NCBI GenBank assembly: GCA_031002005.1 | Contig: CM061921.1 | Coordinates: 148,213,283 to 148,277,282 of the forward strand | Length of the DNA stretch: 64,000 nucleotides | Reading direction: 5' to 3' | Source: Vandiemenella viatica | Taxonomy: Eukaryota; Arthropoda; Insecta; Orthoptera; Morabidae | Shown: positions 44,944 to 55,289 of the stretch, one piece after another | Layout of the letters: each line of letters starts with the position of its first letter | Position numbering within the stretch: position 1 is the stretch's first letter | The notes under the pieces: generated by a model | Database searches by the model: none | What the model saw: the letters and a program-made list of their open reading frames with translations, nothing else | What the model was told of the DNA's origin: nothing | Position numbers and translations under genes: made by a program

Positions 44944-46750
44944 CCCTTTCCTACCGGCTATTGGAAATAAAGGGAAATTTATAATTTCAATTATAAATTT
45001 TGTATAATGGTACTTGAAATTAAACACAAACATTTTTTTCAATTTTTTTTAACTCTAACTGCTAATTACTAAGCCGGTACTTATAAGTTTGTATATTACA
45101 GGATGTACAGAAATAGCAACTGAAATCAATTATGTTCATATTGGTATGAAATGTTTGCCTCATAATATTCAACAAACCAATTCTTTTTGCTCATTCAGAC
45201 ACAAAAAGACATTGCAGTGGAACATTTGGAATGATGTTTTGATTGTATCTTCTTCGTACTACATACTTCACATTTCCATCTGATTTTTACTAATTAGGAA
45301 CAGTGTATAACTCTGTTTCCCAATATCACATCTCTCATTGTGGAATATTATGACTTGTGAATTGTTTGAATGGATGAGGGCTTGGTGAAATATCTGTAGA
45401 TGACCTTTTCTTCTTACCGATATCCTTCATAGTCATCATACCCTGTGCAATGAATATTCTGAGGTTTTTTATAGACTTGTTTCAAATATCAGACCATTTA
45501 TATTATAGGCATTGACAAATACAACATCAAGAATTCCCAAAAACAATCTCTGCCATGATTTCGGTAATTTTCTATCAGCATTGCACAACGGCATCAGCTG
45601 ATCATCTGTATCAACCCACATATGAATGTAATGTCCTTGATGACTCCTGAGCATCAAATTATTGACTTCAATCCATCTTTTTCTTTGCATATAACCAGTA
45701 TTGTAACAATAGGGTGGCAGGGTGGGCAAAATGCCATGGGACCTACTGCCGGAGGTGGTCCCTGATGACCAGCCGTAGAGGCCTTCCAGCCCCAGATCCA
45801 CCCAGGCCGCCAATCAAGCCTGAGAGAGGGCCCATCTGTTGAAATTGCCATGAACCCCAACTGGTGTAGTTAATTGTTATGCCATTGTCCATAACAGTAG
45901 TTTCGTTGCTGCCATGAAAATTTGATACCAAATATACGACCTTTTTATGCTACCATTTCCAGTAGCCAATGTCTAGGTTTGAAAATCTGTGGTCTCAACC
46001 TCCTCTTTTTAGTTTGCTGCCAGCAAATAAGTTGTTAGAAAGCCCTTTGTGGTTGGACCTGATTGTCAGACAACCAAAAGTTCTTTCAGTTTTCAGTTTT
46101 TCTAATGATGAAATAGACGAAAAATAATTATCATCCTCATTGCTCCATTTTTGTTCAGTCAATTCTAAGACCGTTCTTTGACATAATGAGTAATCCAAGA
46201 ACTTTGCAGTCATTTCTTCATTTTTTGCTTTGATAAATTATAAACTTCTAAGAGAAGAGCTTCAATCAGAACGTATTTCTTAAAAATATCAATTCGAAAA
46301 TATTTAAAACAATGATAACATCAATTGTATACTTGTTAAATCTATTTACCAATAATTTGTATAAAATTACACAGAGGTCCCTGATGGTACTTATAAGTCC
46401 TTGTTGGTTTTTCTCGATTATTTAGTAAATAAACTAGAAAAACATATTTTATAGGTAAAATACATATGATTAAATGTTAAAACTAAAAAAGTAATAACAG
46501 AAATCGACACTTACAAAGTAAATTATCATATAAAATGCATTGTAATGTGGTACTTCCTACTCTGGTCAATATGCTGTAAAGCCCAAACTTAGAAAATTAA
46601 TATCTCGGCAATTTAGGGGAGAATTTAAAAAATAAATGTTGTCATTGTCTTACCTAATCGTACAACAATAAATCAACAGGCTTAATAATGCAGTGGACAC
46701 TGGTATTGTCAAATTATATGTTGGAAAATATGGTGGTAGGGAGGAAAGGG
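44944..46750 (-). mobile_element. piggyBac-like DNA transposon inserted at TTAA within the Penelope-like element
   Basis: The element is 1807 bp. TTAA flanks it at 44,940-44,943 and 46,751-46,754. The left end begins CCCTTTCCTACC and the right end reads GGTAGGGAGGAAAGGG, which is CCCTTTCCTCCCTACC on the other strand: matching short terminal inverted repeats starting CCCTTTCC. Removing the element with one TTAA rejoins the Penelope frame exactly (AIGNL then TTKHADQ). It is shorter than autonomous piggyBacs and only the C-terminal part of a transposase remains. Confidence 0.9.
45380..46215 (-). pseudogene. piggyBac-like transposase, C-terminal part
   Basis: On the minus strand: YFSSISSLEKLKTERTFGCL then TIRSNHKGLSNNLF (46,130-46,030), matching the family's LL..L...GT.R.NRKGLP block. 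FSNLDIGYWKW, a stop, then HKKVVYLVSNFHGSNETT follow near 45,985-45,890, where the third catalytic aspartate region (W.DN..V) is degraded. Next is QRKRWIEVN near 45,690, then HMWVDTDDQLMPLCNADRKL near 45,625-45,570 (family: GGVDKADQ) and WQRLFLGILDVVFVNAYNIN near 45,560-45,500. The N-terminal half is absent. A GC-rich segment at about 45,715-45,885 interrupts the alignment. Confidence 0.8.
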
Positions 46751-47419
46751 TTAAGTTCCCAATGGCTCTCTCTACCCCTGTGACGATGTCCAACGTCGGC
46801 AGCTTTGTCAGTACCAGAGCGAAGTTTAGTCCTTTAGCCAGCACGGCGTTGGTGGCAGCATCCAGTTCTTTGCTAGTTAAGTTTACAACCATGTTCTTTG
46901 TCTCCGTGTATATTGTTTCCGGGTGCTGTGGAATTTTCAGCTTTTCGAAGTTGTGTTATCCTTGCTTTGTCCCAGATATACACTGTGGATTTTGCTGTGG
47001 CTATGTCGAGAGTCGTCCAATCTGCATAGGAAAGAAGGCTGGTGAGTTACAGGTGGAGATGGAATATTTTGCCTTCAATATGAGAAAGCTCACTTCTAGT
47101 CTGATGTATCCTTTCTCTTAGCAATGCAAAACCCGTGTTAAGCAGAATTATAAGGACAGCTCTTGTGTTGAGGTGGTGGCGAATTCTGAGAAAGGACAGT
47201 AGCACATCTTGATCTCTGCATCGAGGTAAATATGCTAGTTGGCAAATTTTCCCGACCTGTGACTCACGTAGTTTTGAAAATTTCCGTGTTCAGTAAAATG
47301 TCTTCTCCCCCTGTAGAGTAGAGTCAACTGTAATTGTTCACAATTATATATTGTCTATACTTTTCCACCTCATTAATATAATTAAGTGCTCTCATGGTTA
47401 ACCCACCGACATAATCTTA

Positions 47420-48640
47420 CGAGGGCAGTTCAAAAAATAAAGTCTCAAACGATGCTAAGTCAAAACCATCAATGCTAGGCGAAATCCAACAATAATGCCA
47501 TGTTCCTTGGTTCTCCCACCCCGAATGGTACAGGTTTGAGCTCAATCAGACAGATAGTCGCTGCTTGACAGTCGTCCGCGTTTGAGCAGCCACTTAGCTC
47601 ACCCGCCAGGTGCGAACTGCGATCAATGATCCGATTTTTCAACGCGAACATATAGAAATCCATGGTCAGTTAGTGGAAGTGTAGGGGGAGAAGTGTATGG
47701 ACATTAAAACCGTGCGGAAGTGGTGCCGGGAGTTTTCTGCCGGTCACAGAAACGTCCACGACGAGGAGTGGCCTAGAAGACCGATCGTGTCCGACGAAAT
47801 GGTGGCCAAAATTTATGAGATAACCGAGAATCTTAATGGAGAGTATGGAAAAATATCCATACGCACAATTGTTTCAGAAACTCTAGGATACAGTAAAGTT
47901 TCAACCAGGTGGGTTCCCAAACAGCTCACCGACGAACATAAAAGAAAGCACGTGGAATGTGCCAAAGAATTTGTTTGCCGCTGTGAAGAGGAAGGGGAAG
48001 ACTTCCTGGATTCCATAGTGACTGGGGACGAAACCTAGCTGTATCATTACATTTCTGAAATGAAGGAGCAGTCAAAACAATGCCGTCACCCATCTTCCCC
48101 AAAGCCCAAAAAGTTCAAGACAGAGAAGTCATTCAGTAAGGTTACGGCGACTGCTTTTTGGGACCGTAAGTGGGTATTGTTAGTGGGTTTCATGCCAAAA
48201 GGAACAACAATTAACTCGGAGTGCTACATAAAACTCTGTAGAAACTACGGCGGGCTATCCAGAACAAAACAAGAGGAATGGTCACGAAGGGAGTGTCTTT
48301 GCACCATGACAACACGCGTACACATGTCTCACATCAAACGACCTACTTCGTTGAAAAATTTGGTTCTGTTCTCGTTGAATACCCCCCCCCCCACTCCTCC
48401 CACATAACCCAGATATTGCCCCAAGTGACTATAACATGTTTCCAGCACATAAGAAACACGTGGGAGGTCAGAAGTTCCGGTCAGATGAGGAAGTGCAGGT
48501 CACAGTCATTTGTTTTCCTTTTGATGCAGTGTGAGACTGGTTTGTGGGCGGGATCATAAAGCTCATGGTGCAGATGTCGAAGGTCATCAAACGGAGTGGC
48601 GATTACATAGAAATCTTATTGTTTTTATGCAGCCTTAACA
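47420..48640 (+). pseudogene. Mariner transposase pseudogene with 5' terminal sequence
   Basis: Begins after TA at 47,418-47,419 with CGAGGGCAGTTCAAAAAATA, a mariner-type 5' terminus. The transposase reads TVRKWCREFSAGHRNVHDEE (47,700-47,765), VSTRWVPKQLTDEHKRKHVE (47,900-47,960), DFLDSIVTGDET, a stop, then LYHYISEMKEQSKQ (48,000-48,080, first catalytic aspartate in VTGDE), FWDRKWVLLVGFMPKGTTIN (48,160-48,215) and LHHDNTRTHVSHQTTYFVEK (48,298-48,357, second aspartate in HHDN). EYPPPHSSHITQILPQV at 48,375-48,425 stands where the family has HPPYSPDLAPSD, so the third aspartate is lost. The 3' terminal repeat was not found. Confidence 0.85.
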
Positions 48641-48744
48641 TTTCAATTCATTAAATTTATGATGGCTTTACAATTTACTTCATTTCACTTACAGGAATAA
48701 AGGAAATTCTGCAAATCACTGATTTCCCAATTGTAAATAATTTT

Positions 48745-48954
48745 TTCTTATGGGTTTACACTTCGTGGACGTCGAGGTCATTAAAGGTGGGATAGGACCA
48801 TGGACAAGGAGCAGGAAGGAATTCAGCCATGGCATTTGCCTGGAGTGATTTGGGAAAACCTTGGAAACCCAAATTTGTATGCCCAGGCGTCCTCCCAAAT
48901 GCGTCCTCCCAAATGCGAGGACAGAGCATTAACCGCAAGCCCACCAAGTTCAGT
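48745..48954 (-). mobile_element. tRNA-derived SINE with damaged B box
   Basis: A minus-strand SINE copy. Tail GACGTCGAGG...CGTGGACG lies near 48,765 and the body around 48,840-48,880 matches the family. The B-box region is missing and replaced by a direct duplication, GCGTCCTCCCAAAT at 48,887 and again at 48,901. AATAATTTT occurs at 48,736-48,744 and 48,955-48,963 as a likely 9-bp target duplication. Confidence 0.8.
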
Positions 48955-48964
48955 AATAATTTTA

Positions 48965-49690
48965 TCATCAAGTTATTTTATCTGAGCAACTTTACAAATT
49001 TTTTAATAATTTTCCAACATTATATTACTTCTAAATTCATTCAGCAAGTTTCTAAAATAATAAAATCACTTTTCCATCATAAAAAAAATCACACTGACAC
49101 AAAAATTAACTATTTACACTAATTAATTGTATATTGTAGTTGTTCTCAGTGACTATCTCTGCCTCGACTGGCTTGGCCCCCCATCGAACCTTCGAACCTC
49201 CTTTATACCTTCAGCTGGAAGGCCCGTTAAGCTTGGTGGACTCCTGGTTTCTTTCAGTAAAGAAGGCCTGAACAGCCTGATAATGAATTCCACCCTCTCT
49301 CTTCTTTCATCTCTTATCCATAACAAAAACAAAACACTACTTTGAAACTCATAAACACACTCTGCCGCAGTCATCCACACTACAATAACACATACGAAAA
49401 CTATCACACTGTAAAAGGCAAGAGGAAACTATGACAGTTCATCTTCCCAGATGTTTCTATGCAGAGACAAACAACCTCCATGAGAACCCACCTACACTCA
49501 TACGTGGGTAAAACATTAATAGAAATAGTTATATTTGTTTTGGCCTCATATGAGAACAATTTCGTAGATATGGAGTTGTTACACATCCCTGATTATGTTC
49601 CCACTATAAAAACCAATAACACTACTAGATACTGTTTATATATTAGTTATGTAGAATCAGAAAGTACTCATGATTGCAAATCCATTACTG
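48965..49690. other. Unassigned region
   Basis: AT-rich to about 49,125, then a stretch of more balanced composition (49,140-49,350) with open frames on both strands that show no known motif. Probably an unrecognised repeat. Confidence 0.3.
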
Positions 49691-49691
49691 A

Positions 49692-49905
49692 ACCTTATGA
49701 GTAAGTGGTAATGTTCGGGTATGGTATTCTGGAGGGCATGGGATCAAATTCGCATCTAACCATCCAGATTACGGCTTTCCATGGTAAAAAAAAAGTCACT
49801 CCAGGGAAATGTCAGTGTAGTTCCTTCAAATAGTTGTAGCCAAATTCCTTCCTTTTCCTTGGCCTCCATCTTCTACAATCTCTAATTACCTCAATGTTAA
49901 TTAAA
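49692..49905 (+). mobile_element. Diverged SINE of the common family or a sister family
   Basis: The plus strand carries a degraded head (GGTATGGTATTCTGGAGGGC, GGGATCAAATTCGC in place of the B box), then CCATCCAGATTACGGCTTTC, AAGTCACTCCAGGGAAATGT, AGTTCCTTCAAATAG and AAATTCCTTCC. The order matches the common SINE but with many changes, so it is an older copy or a related subfamily. Confidence 0.65.
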
Positions 49906-49907
49906 TA

Positions 49908-50060
49908 AAGTGGCCTGGTGACTAAGGCGTCTGACTAGAGATCGAAGGGTTCCCAGTTTGCCTTGGCAGGGATTTTCATAAGCCCTTAACCAAACCTTCA
50001 CCTCTGGTGCAGCTTGCTGTAAGGTGTGAAGTGTGTTGGAACACTTCTGCGGTTCAGATT
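49908..50060 (+). mobile_element. Candidate second tRNA-derived SINE
   Basis: Begins GTGGCCTGGTGACTAAGGCG, an A-box-like tRNA head. CTGACTAGAGATCGAAGG and the B-box-like GGTTCCCAGTTTGCC follow at 49,948-49,962. It then continues into an unrelated body (CACCTCTGGTGCAGCTTGCT). The head resembles tRNA-derived SINE promoters but differs from the common family. Its 3' end is uncertain. Confidence 0.5.
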
Positions 50061-51248
50061 TCACGTTAAAATGTTGGTCTCCTCTAGGGCTAATAACCCT
50101 AATTGTAACACAGATGTGAAAACATCCAAAACAAAAATCCAAGCCAGACAAAGGCTTAATGTGATCCTAAGTGACCCAAATGAATATCTGTACATTAATA
50201 ATGAAATAAATGATATGCTAATTAGTAGTGTTCTACTGGTGGTTAAGACTGGAGTCCAGGCTATGTTGGTAGGCTAGTTTCCATCAACACAGAAAGGGTT
50301 GTATTGTTAGACAAAACACTGATGGCTCACACTATAAAACAGTCTAGGGGATGCTATCAGGGTCTTCCAAAACAAGAGCAGTAAAGAACAGAATAGGATT
50401 ACCAATATATCCTGGACTCCAAATGACCAGTGAGTCTCAATACCCCATGACTGATTCAACTTTACCTTCTTTCTCTCTTCTACTACCGTCCACCACCACT
50501 TTCTAACCTGAAAGAGAGGTTATGTTTACCTTAATATTTGGATGATAGTGATAGCAAAACTACTGTTAGGCACTGAAAATAACGAAAGATATGGAAAATA
50601 ACTCATCACTTACCATGGATGATGGCAGGAGCAGCTACACAAACACAGAAATACAAACACAGTTTGCAATATTTCTGTGAATAACTTTACTCGTGATAGA
50701 GGAGAGACATACAAAAATGGGAAATATGTGTACACATCCAGACCTCCCACTTGAATCATGTGGGGTTCTATACATTCTGAACTCTGTCATGAGTAAGGTT
50801 AATCATGGCAATATTGGTTTCTTTTATACTAACTATCCTGCCTTCATCTGTTGTACGTGACTATTTCCGATTTACTGTTATGTTTATTTATTTTAACATA
50901 TATTTATGATTTATTTTGCCATGTGCTCATTTTGCATCGATGTGACTGGTTTTTAATTCTACATTTATTAATATTGCAACACTCAGGTGTTCTCTTATAT
51001 TCACTATCTCTACTCCATGTTCTGTGTTTGAACTTGCCACCACCATGTGGCTTGTATAATGGCCATTATTTCAGGCTCCCTTCCTCTACTATGTTCTACG
51101 ACTGAAGATATACACCTGATAATTGCCATTTTTCATGTGTTCATGCCATCCTGCAAACATCTGAGGTAATTGATGGTCTTTTCTCCTATTCTAAGTTGTA
51201 ATTTTATTTCACTATTCAACACGTATTGGTTCCTTGCAACTATATATA
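50060..51248. other. Mostly unassigned; one copy of an unnamed repeat
   Basis: From about 50,600 to 50,750 the sequence resembles the repeats at 56,838-57,215 and 57,825-58,125: TCACTTACCA followed about 100 bp later by GATAGAGGAGAGACATA. Plus-strand open frames at 50,026-50,277 and 50,851-51,105 match no family. No gene is supported. Confidence 0.35.
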
Positions 51249-52179
51249 CAAGGCATATCTTTAAAGTAAGTTCCATTATTAATTGTTGCCATTGAAATGC
51301 TGTGGTTGTCATTGTGTATATGTGTGTTTAGTTCTCCAGTTGCTAAACAACTTGTACACGCAGTGTAAGATTGCTAGTTCTTGTGTGCGCTTTGTGGTGA
51401 GTGATTGACATGTTCATGGTAAATGACCGGCCCTACCAACTGTGAAATACGATTTGTTATCTGTTTCTTGAATGCGAGAAATATCAAACTGGCTGACATT
51501 CATTGCCTAATGCATGTGTATGGTGAAGGTGCCATGATTGACAGAATGCAGGTGATGGGTAAGGAAGTTCGACAAGTGCTATGACTCTGTGTATGATGAA
51601 TAGCGTAATAGTTGCCTGTCTCTAGTCAATGAGGATTTGGGGAGTGTAGTTGAAGAAAACTTCATGAGGGCATGAGGCTGACAATTTCTGTATTTTCCAC
51701 AAATTTCATGGAGTATTCTTTACAACATTGTCACAGGTCTATTGCAAACTGCTCACAATGGGTGCCCAAGATGTTCACCAAGGAACACAAAACCAAACGG
51801 ACATCAAGCGCATTGACCCATTTCACATGTGAGAAAATGAATAGTCTCTGCACCATATTGTGACAAGGCTTGGTGTGTCACATGGCACCTGAATCGAAGC
51901 AGCAGTCCATGGGAGGGAGGAACACTTCATCACTAATGGAACAGAAATTCAAATAAATTATGTCAATACGATCGACCCTATTTTGCAGTCAGCAGAGCCG
52001 GTCAATTACCATGAACTTATCAATCGTCCACTATGAACCACACACAACGACTAGCAATCTTATACTGCATTTACAACTTGCTTAGTAACTGGAGAACTGA
52101 ATGCTTATGTGTGCAGTGACAATCAGATCTTTGCAATGCCAACAATGGATAACAAAACTTACTTTAAAAATACATCTTG
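51249..52179 (+). mobile_element. Mariner relic, internally deleted, with 24-bp terminal inverted repeats and TA flanks
   Basis: The left end (51,249-51,272) starts CAAGGCATATCTTTAAAGTA. The right end (52,156-52,179), on the minus strand, starts CAAGATGTATTTTTAAAGTA. Twenty of 24 positions match, and TA lies outside both ends. The interior holds a mariner transposase relic: FLNARNIKLADIH near 51,460, SLVNEDLGSVVEE near 51,620, LLYNIVTGLLQ and CSQWVPKMFTKEHKTKR near 51,715-51,800, APESKQQSM near 51,885. At 931 bp it is shorter than a ~1.3-kb complete mariner. The catalytic region is mostly missing. Confidence 0.8.
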
Positions 52180-53173
52180 TATATAGAAAGGCCGCATAAC
52201 TCAGGCGTAAATGTATAATTGTGGCCTAAATGACTTTTGTTTGATCCCTGAAGAAGCCATGGATGTTTCCTCGAAGTTGAACATCCAGAACGGCCTCTTC
52301 TGGCTCACTAAGCTTGCTGTCCAATGATTACCTTTAAGCAAGAAAGTGCGGGAAGGTAAAGAATGGCCAGAGCGCGGTGCTGATTCATCACATCCCTTCT
52401 AGTGCCAAAGGTTGTAATGAGAGTGTGGACTTCACCTCATTGAATTTATGGAAAGATACAGGTGCTGTAAGATCCCTGTGACCTTTGCCTTATTTATATA
52501 CATTAGCTGTTGCCCGTAATTGGTTCACTTTGCATTTCCTCCCCCCCCCCCTTCAAAGGGTTATGAGTTAAAAGCAAGTCTTCTGTCAATGTTACTCACA
52601 GGGATGATTTAACATCCTTATTTAGCTGTTAATATATAGTCAAGAATGTTGTAAATGTGGTTGGAAATCCGACTCTTGGAAATATGTTAAATGACTGATG
52701 ATTTGCAGTCACAGTATATAAACATCGATGGAAAGAACTATAAATCAGCCATTTCCTTCCTCCTCAACCTCCCCCCCCTTCTAAGCACCTTAGGATTTTG
52801 GCAAATTCTAGTTTCCCTAGTAGTAAAATATTCTACAGATCGATTGTAAAGTTGCTTTTACTGGACTTAGAAATTTCGAGAAAAGTAGTTGTCAACTTTA
52901 AGGAATTTTCCTGTAATCTTTCCCACAGTGACAATTCATCACAAAAATCATTTTAAAGTGTATTTATCATATCGCGAAATGTTTATTTTAGGAGATATTC
53001 CGCTTTGTTCAAGCTTTGAAACACGCAATTAGAAAAGTAAAATTCTAATATTTGAAATATCTTTAAATCAAGTAAAACGACAGCTGATCTTTATCACCAG
53101 CTATAGTCAACATTTCCCCCGATATTTTGGTGGTAAAATTAAATAATTTGGCAAAGTTTAATTAGCAATTTTA
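52180..53173. other. Unassigned, with a common repeat motif
   Basis: AT-rich DNA. At about 52,495 the sequence ATTAGCTGTTGCCCGTAATT resembles the start of a dispersed arthropod repeat that I recall but cannot name. C-runs are at 52,533-52,542 and 52,770-52,777. No gene is seen. Confidence 0.3.
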
Positions 53174-53386
53174 TCTCGCCTCGCATTCAGGAGGACGGCG
53201 GTTCGAATCCCCGTCCGGGCATCCAGATTTGGGTTTTCCATGGTTTCCCCAAATCACTCCAGGCAAATGCCGGGATGCTTCCTTCAAAAGGCCATGGCCG
53301 AATTCCTTCCCATTCCTTGCCCCCATCCTTGCCCCCCATCCTTTCCCATGTCTAAAGACCTCGATGTTAAAAAGAGACGTAAAGCA

Positions 53387-53430
<44 letters not shown>
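53174..53430 (+). mobile_element. tRNA-derived SINE, young copy with 41-base poly(A)
   Basis: Starts within the head (CTCGCATTCAGGAGGACGG), just upstream of the intact B box GGTTCGAATCCCC, so the first ~25 bp with the A box are missing. The body is nearly consensus. It ends in 41 As (53,390-53,430). CAATTTTA flanks it at 53,166-53,173 and 53,431-53,438, a probable 8-bp target duplication. The long uninterrupted A run suggests recent insertion. Confidence 0.9.
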
Positions 53431-53431
<1 letters not shown>

Positions 53432-53439
53432 AATTTTAA

Positions 53440-53905
53440 TTAAGAGAAAAAATGAACTTTTTAATTAAAATGAATATTAATTTGAAATTTATATCAGTAG
53501 ATAGCCCTAATTAAGACGATTACGATCATATAGTGGTTTTGGTGAAAAGTTTAAGCATTTGTCCGGTAATTAAGTTCTTGAAAAATAGATTGTCGCAGAT
53601 TGTTGTTGAAGCGTGTAAAAATTCCCCTAAGTTGGTCATGTGATGACTTTAGTTTTAACACTATAGAAACCCTTTGGGATAATAAATTAAATTAAAACAG
53701 TTAGAACATGATAATAGAAAGTCCCTGTAAAAATTTCGAGTTAAACCGTTTTGTACTTTTGGAGATATTAACTAAAGAAAGATTTGCCAAGGTCATAGGC
53801 TATGTGGAGCCTATAAAAGATCGTGCAGTAAGCTCATGCTGTCTCACTCGTATGCCAGAAAGTAATCACGCAACTTTGCACATGATTTTCTCAGTGATGT
53901 TCAAA
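53440..53905. other. Unassigned
   Basis: AT-rich. A 70-codon plus-strand frame at 53,708-53,920 runs into the MITE and has no known motif. Nothing else is recognised. Confidence 0.3.
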
Positions 53906-54158
53906 CAGGGCCGGCGTTAGGGGAGGTTAAGCGGGGCAAAAGTACCAGGGGCCCGGGCGATCAAAGGAGGGCCCGCCGGCCTGAATGCCTAAATAAATAG
54001 AAATCAAACACAAATTTTAAAATCTGGATTAATAATTTTGATGATTTTTGTATTCATATTTTCTGAGTTTATCCATACAAAAGTGTAAAATATTTGGAGG
54101 GAGGGGGGGGGGCCTAAGATCACTTTTTTGGGGCCCGAGAATCCTAGCGCCGGCCCTG
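53906..54158. mobile_element. hAT-type MITE with 8-bp target duplication
   Basis: A 253-bp element with terminal inverted repeats CAGGGCCGGCGTTAGG at the left and CCTAGCGCCGGCCCTG at the right, one mismatch in 16. TGTTCAAA flanks it exactly at 53,898-53,905 and 54,159-54,166. An 8-bp duplication with a CAGGG terminus is the known hallmark of the hAT superfamily. The interior is non-coding, with G-runs and GGGCCC blocks near both ends. Confidence 0.9.
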
Positions 54159-54165
54159 TGTTCAA

Positions 54166-55000
54166 AGAAGAAACTTAGAAATATGTAGTTTTTCTTTTGG
54201 TTTCATCTTGTCTTTACTCCGGGAGCAATATGTAAGGTAACTCTGCATCAAGTGATTTGTTGCAGGTCGGTTTTTGCCGCGCTTGCCTGCCAACATGTCG
54301 GCCATGATGAGATTTAGGTACGATAGTGTAGCAGCGACGGTTAACATGAACTGATAAATTTACAAAAAGGTGTTTGTTCGGTAATTTCTCTCCACAGCCT
54401 ACAATTTTCTGGAAACAAGTGTTCAATAGCCTGCTCAGCTGTTTAATGCAATTTTTGGTAATTGTGACTTTTGAAATAAACTTAGAATTTTTCTTGAAGT
54501 GAACTGTTGTGATTTAGTAGTAAAACCTTTCCTCAGCTTTGGGTTATAAAGCTTTGTGGCGACCGTTTAGCATTTCAGTTGAGAATCCAGAAAGGCTACA
54601 TGGTCAATTTAAAAGTATTTTGTCAAAATTCCATAGATCTTTTAATTCAAGTGAACTGTTAGTTAAGGCGCATTAGCCGATACTCCCCGGTATGCGGTTT
54701 TAATACTGCTTTAATGACCTAGTGATAGAGTTTTGTACTGGCTGTTCAATCCACCTCTGTCGTAACCATGTAAACTAATTCAATGATCCTACCAGCTAAT
54801 GAGGACCTACATTTTAACATAGAATCTAAACCACTGAGCATGCCTGAGGAAAATACCATTTCTAGTTGTAAATAATATAATTTCAAATCCATATAATACT
54901 GTGGCATTTGCATATAACTCAGTAAACATTTTAACTGCAAGAAGTATATCAACTTTACAATAATACTATTTTGCAGACCTTTTTATCTTGATTTCTCAAA
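54166..55000. other. Unassigned
   Basis: No element recognised. Small minus-strand open frames at 54,162-54,426 and 54,746-54,952 show no motif. Confidence 0.3.
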
Positions 55001-55270
55001 TTTTTTGGCATCAGATCAAAATTAATCACACCTTATTTTATTTCCAGGACTATGGGTTGAACATTATTTGAAAACCCATTAAAATATGACTTATCAGTTT
55101 TTTACTAGCTTGTGGATAATTTTGTCTTCAATTTCTGAGGGTTTTTATTTTGTATCAAAATTAAACATACCCTGATTCACCCCTGGGATCATTTAAAACA
55201 CATTAAAAATCTGATCTGTGGTTTTTAGTTAATCCTTTTCTTTAGGTCATTAACAGTGCCACAAACTCAT
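55000..55270 (+). repeat. Third cluster of the ~140-bp repeat units
   Basis: Two units start near 55,005 (ATCAGATCAAAATTAATCAC) and 55,153 (TATCAAAATTAAACATACCC), 148 bp apart. Both are followed by ATTTAAAAC-like text, then a block of the form AAAATCTGATCTGTGG and TTTTTAGTTAATCC. Confidence 0.5.
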
Positions 55271-55289
55271 TGTTTATCTGAAATTTGCA

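Larger units (their letters stand above)
42960..47350 (-). mobile_element. Penelope-like element (PLE), interrupted by a piggyBac-like element
   Basis: Read on the minus strand: an N-terminal region at 47,350-46,755 (VVNLTSKELDAATNAVLAKG, LDIVTGVERAIGNLT), an insertion at 44,940-46,754, then the PLE resumes with TKHADQIWYETARILGRAK. The RT (44,600-43,900), a GIY-YIG endonuclease (43,560-43,250) and a 3' end near 42,960 follow. The combination of PLE-type RT and GIY-YIG nuclease is diagnostic of Penelope elements. Frameshifts and stops show it is dead. Confidence 0.85.

Noticed and set aside
53180..53225. tRNA gene
   Set aside because: The GGTTCGAATCC box belongs to a SINE head. No cloverleaf can be completed and the A box is missing.
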